A DNA stretch of 6,944 nt from Allobosea sp. (lineage in GTDB: Bacteria > Pseudomonadota > Alphaproteobacteria > Rhizobiales > Beijerinckiaceae), in the NCBI GenBank assembly GCA_021732895.1, contig JAKFWE010000059.1:1-6944 (forward strand), read 5' to 3'. Of this stretch, positions 4,895 through 6,944 are shown one piece after another. How positions within the stretch are numbered: position 1 is the first letter of the stretch; the number at the start of each line of letters is the position of its first letter. Made by a program: the position numbers and the translations under genes. The notes beneath the pieces are model-generated. The model was given only the letters and a program-made list of their open reading frames with translations, made no database searches and was not told the DNA's origin.

Positions 4895-4959
4895 TAAGTC
4901 AGAGCGCGGTCGAGCCCCATTTTGTCGCCGCGCCGCCGATCGCCGCAAAGGAGCGCAAG

Positions 4960-5247
4960 ATGAGCAAGCCCCATCTCCTGGTGCATGAGAAGAAGGATAC
5001 CGTCGGCGTCGTGGTCGTCGAGGGACTGAAGGCCGGGACCGACATGCTCGGCGTGGTCACGCATGACAATTCCGATTTCCGCCTGACCGCCAAGATGGAC
5101 ATCCCGATCGGCCACAAGGTCGCGCTCAAGGACATCAAGAAGGGCGATACGCTCTGGAAATACGGCCAGGACATCGGCGTCGCCAAGGCTGATGTGAAGC
5201 AGGGCGAGCACCTGCATGTCCACAACGCCAAGACCAAGCGCTGGTGA
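4960..5247 (+). CDS. suyA: UxaA-family lyase small subunit, likely (2R)-sulfolactate sulfo-lyase alpha
   Basis: This encodes 95 residues and corresponds to the SAF domain of altronate dehydratase-type enzymes as a free-standing subunit. The motif DIPIGHKVALKDIKKGD at 47-63 and the end GEHLHVHNAKTKRW are typical of this domain, which helps form the active site of the large subunit. Split small and large subunits are characteristic of SuyAB, which cleaves (2R)-3-sulfolactate to pyruvate and sulfite in the cytoplasm; the reported alpha subunit is about 8 kDa. ATG 4960 has a strong AAAGGAG at 4947-4953, 6 nt ahead. The frame is open far upstream, but those codons overlap the regulator gene on the other strand and are non-coding. 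The large subunit follows after a 192-bp gap that contains a repeat element. Alternatives are another UxaA-type hydroxyacid dehydratase (altronate, galactarate-like). Family secure, substrate inferred. Confidence 0.82.
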   Translation: MSKPHLLVHEKKDTVGVVVVEGLKAGTDMLGVVTHDNSDFRLTAKMDIPIGHKVALKDIKKGDTLWKYGQDIGVAKADVKQGEHLHVHNAKTKRW

Positions 5248-5276
5248 ACGGGCTGAACTCGCTCTGAAACACCGCA

Positions 5277-5374
5277 GTCATCCTGGACAAGCGGCGAAGC
5301 CGCGCCGATCCGGGATCCATGCCTGAGCCGTTCCGGAATGGATCCCGGGTCTCCCTCCGGTCGCCCGGGATGAC
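5277..5374. repeat. REP-like palindromic intergenic repeat within the lyase operon
   Basis: This element of about 98 bp is bounded by GTCATCC (5277-5283) and GGGATGAC (5367-5374), which are inverted to each other. Inside are a small hairpin, GCGGC-GAA-GCCGC (5291-5303), and a perfect 11-bp stem, CCGGGATCCAT (5310-5320) with ATGGATCCCGG (5338-5348). From memory, GATCCGGGATCCA / TGGATCCCGGGTC elements with GTCATCC ends are abundant intergenic repeats in Bosea, Bradyrhizobium and relatives. It fills half of the gap between the small- and large-subunit genes and should fold strongly in the operon mRNA. Confidence 0.75.
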
Positions 5375-5439
5375 ATCGCCCACCCAGACAAACCGGCTCC
5401 CGCCAGCGGTCGAGCCACCGCAACAGGAAGGACAACGCC

Positions 5440-6720
5440 ATGTCGATCGTCGCCAATTTCGATCTCGTGAAGGGCAAGCTCGCCCGCATCAAGGGCCGCA
5501 AGATCGAGGCGCCCGAATTCAAGGCCCCGATGGTGAAGCGTCCGAGCGGCCGCAGCCTCGACGCCTTCCATGGCTGGCGCCGCGAGAACGGCCGGGTCGG
5601 CGTCCGCAACCACGTCCTGCTGCTGCCGCTCGACGACCTCTCCAACGCCGCCTGCGAGGCGGTCGCCAACAACATCAAGGGCACGCTGGCGATCCCGCAT
5701 GCCTATGGCCGGCTCCAGTTCGGCGAAGACCTCGAAATCCATTTCCGCACCCTGATCGGCACCGGCTCGAACCCCAACGTCGCCGCCGTCGTCGTCATCG
5801 GCATCGAGGATGGCTGGACCAAGCGCGTCGTCGACGGCATCGCCAAGACCGGCAAGCCGGTGGTCGGCTTCGGCATCGAGGGCCATGGCGACATCGCCAC
5901 GATCGCCAAGGCGTCCTACTGCGCGAAGGAGTTCGTGCAGTGGGCGAGCGAATTGCAGCGCGAGAAATGCGGCATCGAGGAGCTCTGGGTCTCGACCAAA
6001 TGCGGCGAGTCCGACACCACGACGGGTCTCTCCTCGTGCCCGACCGTCGGCAACATGTACGACAAGTGGATCCCGCGCGGCGTCTACGGCGTCTTCGGCG
6101 AGACCTCCGAGATCACCGGGGCCGAACATCTCTGCAAGGCGCGCGCGGCGACGCCGGAGGTCGGCGAGCGCTGGTACAAGATGTGGAAGGCGTATCAGGA
6201 GGACGTGATCGAGGCCCACAAGACCGACGACCTCTCGGATTCGCAGCCGACCAAGGGCAACATCGCCGGCGGCCTGACCACGATCGAGGAGAAGGCGCTC
6301 GGCAATCTCGAAAAGATCGGCCGCGAGTGCAAGTTCATCGACATCCTGCAGCCGGCCGAGGCGCCCTCCAAGGGGCCGGGGCTCTACTACATGGACACCT
6401 CGTCGGCGGCGGCGGAATGCGTCACCCTGATGGCGGCGGGCGGCTATGTCGTCCACACCTTCCCGACCGGGCAGGGCAACGTGATCGGCAATCCGATCGT
6501 CCCGGTGATCAAGATCACCGGCAATCCCAAGACGATGCGCACCATGCCGGAGCATATCGACGTCGACGTCTCGGGCATTCTGCGCCGCGACCTGACGATC
6601 CCGCAGGCCGGCGACGCGCTGATCCAGAACATCGTGCGCACCGCCAACGGCCGGCTTACGGCGTCGGAGGCGCTCGGCCACCGCGAGTTCTCGATGACGA
6701 AGCTCTATCGTTCGGCCTGA
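5440..6720 (+). CDS. suyB: UxaA-family lyase large subunit, likely (2R)-sulfolactate sulfo-lyase beta
   Basis: This encodes 426 residues of the altronate dehydratase/UxaA large-subunit family, usually iron-dependent lyases. Conserved blocks include GRVGVRNHVLLLPLDDLSNA at 51-70, IPHAYGRLQFGEDLE at 85-99, IGTGSNPNVAAVVVIGIE at 106-123, STKCGESDTTTGLSSCP at 185-201 with Cys188 and Cys200, GNIAGGLTTIEEKALGNLEK at 273-292, VHTFPTGQGNVIGNPIVPV at 338-356, and the end GHREFSMTKLYRSA. These blocks read like SuyB as I remember it rather than UxaA or GarD, whose Cys motif is KCGGSD. It would pair with the small subunit upstream to split (2R)-sulfolactate into pyruvate and sulfite. ATG 5440 has AAGGA at 5428-5432, 7 nt ahead. 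The first 44 residues, basic and without recognised motif, look like an N-terminal extension. A sulfate/sulfite exporter-like gene follows after 48 bp. Family very secure, substrate probable. Confidence 0.87.
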   Translation: MSIVANFDLVKGKLARIKGRKIEAPEFKAPMVKRPSGRSLDAFHGWRRENGRVGVRNHVLLLPLDDLSNAACEAVANNIKGTLAIPHAYGRLQFGEDLEIHFRTLIGTGSNPNVAAVVVIGIEDGWTKRVVDGIAKTGKPVVGFGIEGHGDIATIAKASYCAKEFVQWASELQREKCGIEELWVSTKCGESDTTTGLSSCPTVGNMYDKWIPRGVYGVFGETSEITGAEHLCKARAATPEVGERWYKMWKAYQEDVIEAHKTDDLSDSQPTKGNIAGGLTTIEEKALGNLEKIGRECKFIDILQPAEAPSKGPGLYYMDTSSAAAECVTLMAAGGYVVHTFPTGQGNVIGNPIVPVIKITGNPKTMRTMPEHIDVDVSGILRRDLTIPQAGDALIQNIVRTANGRLTASEALGHREFSMTKLYRSA

Positions 6721-6768
6721 GGCGGGTCTCCGAAACCCTTCCTCGCCAGAGACGGAGCGCCTGCCTCG

Positions 6769-6944
6769 ATGTCAGCGACATCCCTCTCGCCGGCGGCATG
6801 GCGACCGCTCGCCGCCGGCTTTGCGCTGTCGCTGGCCGTCGCCGTCGTCTCGTTCGTCGCCGAGCCCTGGCTCAAGGCGCTGGGCGGCGGGCGCGTCGGC
6901 GTGCCGGCGATCGTGATCGCGCTGGTCATCGGCATGCTGCTGCA
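6769..6944 (+). CDS. YeiH-type putative sulfate exporter family membrane protein, N-terminal fragment
   Basis: Only 58 codons are in the window and the frame runs off the end. ATG 6769 has CGGAG at 6753-6757, 11 nt ahead, somewhat far. Residues 12-34 (RPLAAGFALSLAVAVVSFV) form a first transmembrane helix, then EPWLKALGGGRVGVPAIVIA leads into a second (VPAIVIALVIGMLL). This pattern fits the UPF0324/YeiH family, often named 'putative sulfate exporter', where a short helix is followed by a Pro-started helix ending in a GMLL-type motif. Position strengthens the call: it is 48 bp after suyB, and exporters of this kind (SuyZ) are known to accompany sulfolactate sulfo-lyase, which produces sulfite. 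The fragment is short, so another membrane protein cannot be excluded. Confidence 0.65.
   Translation, partial: MSATSLSPAAWRPLAAGFALSLAVAVVSFVAEPWLKALGGGRVGVPAIVIALVIGMLL

Noticed and set aside
4135..4959. Upstream extension of the lyase small-subunit frame
   Set aside because: The frame is open from 4135, but those codons run antisense to the GntR regulator and across its operator. The real start is ATG 4960 with a strong ribosome site and the start of the SAF-type sequence.
5278..6681. Long minus-strand open frame (467 codons) opposite the lyase large subunit
   Set aside because: It is rich in Arg, Ala, Asp and Gly without any family motif, and it covers suyB almost exactly. In very GC-rich DNA the antisense frame of a real gene is often open. 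The plus strand has a clear family match and a ribosome site.
1..6944. tRNA, rRNA, CRISPR array, insertion sequence, attachment site or prophage genes
   Set aside because: I saw no tRNA-like cloverleaf ends, no regularly spaced direct repeats, no transposase or integrase motif and no terminal repeats other than those of the short REP-like element.

Overview
The window is very GC-rich, has Shine-Dalgarno-led genes and carries gene families typical of Alphaproteobacteria. The GC-rich palindromic intergenic repeat, the Bug-type solute receptor, and the small YFLEM-motif and Tyr/Gly-rich secreted proteins all suggest a member of the Hyphomicrobiales, perhaps Bosea-like. That placement is inferred from sequence style, not from a search.

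Left part (1-2480). The window opens inside dprA, the DNA-uptake protein that loads RecA; only its C-terminal 172 codons are present. Convergent to it on the minus strand are two small, related proteins of unknown function (starts favoured at 821 and 1214). They share a two-helix motif, and each has a copy of a 17-nt sequence upstream. A 278-bp divergent intergenic region with two strong GC-rich palindromes follows. Next come two plus-strand genes for small exported low-complexity proteins: a Gly/Tyr-rich one, then an Arg/Asp-rich one. A hairpin closes this block and faces the next gene.

Middle (2481-4878, minus strand). The transcription order is a GntR/HutC-family regulator with a UTRA domain, a Bug/TctC-type periplasmic solute receptor, and ruvX (yqgF), the housekeeping Holliday-junction resolvase-like nuclease. 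ruvX is probably an older resident of this locus, and the regulator and receptor seem to belong with the catabolic genes to the right.

Right part (4879-6944, plus strand). A perfect 14-bp palindrome sits between the divergent regulator and a two-gene UxaA-family lyase split into a 95-aa small and a 426-aa large subunit. The split architecture and the large-subunit sequence resemble (2R)-sulfolactate sulfo-lyase, SuyA and SuyB, which gives pyruvate plus sulfite. A membrane protein that looks like the N-terminus of a YeiH-type 'putative sulfate exporter' follows 48 bp later and runs off the window. A REP-like palindromic repeat of about 98 bp lies between suyA and suyB.

Working model (inference): the regulator senses an organosulfonate or its metabolite and controls the divergent promoter, the Bug protein captures the substrate in the periplasm, SuyAB releases sulfite, and the YeiH-like protein exports the sulfur anion. 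No new class of system is evident. The most useful leads are this compact sulfolactate-type module with its clear operator, and the duplicated small-protein pair with its shared upstream motif.
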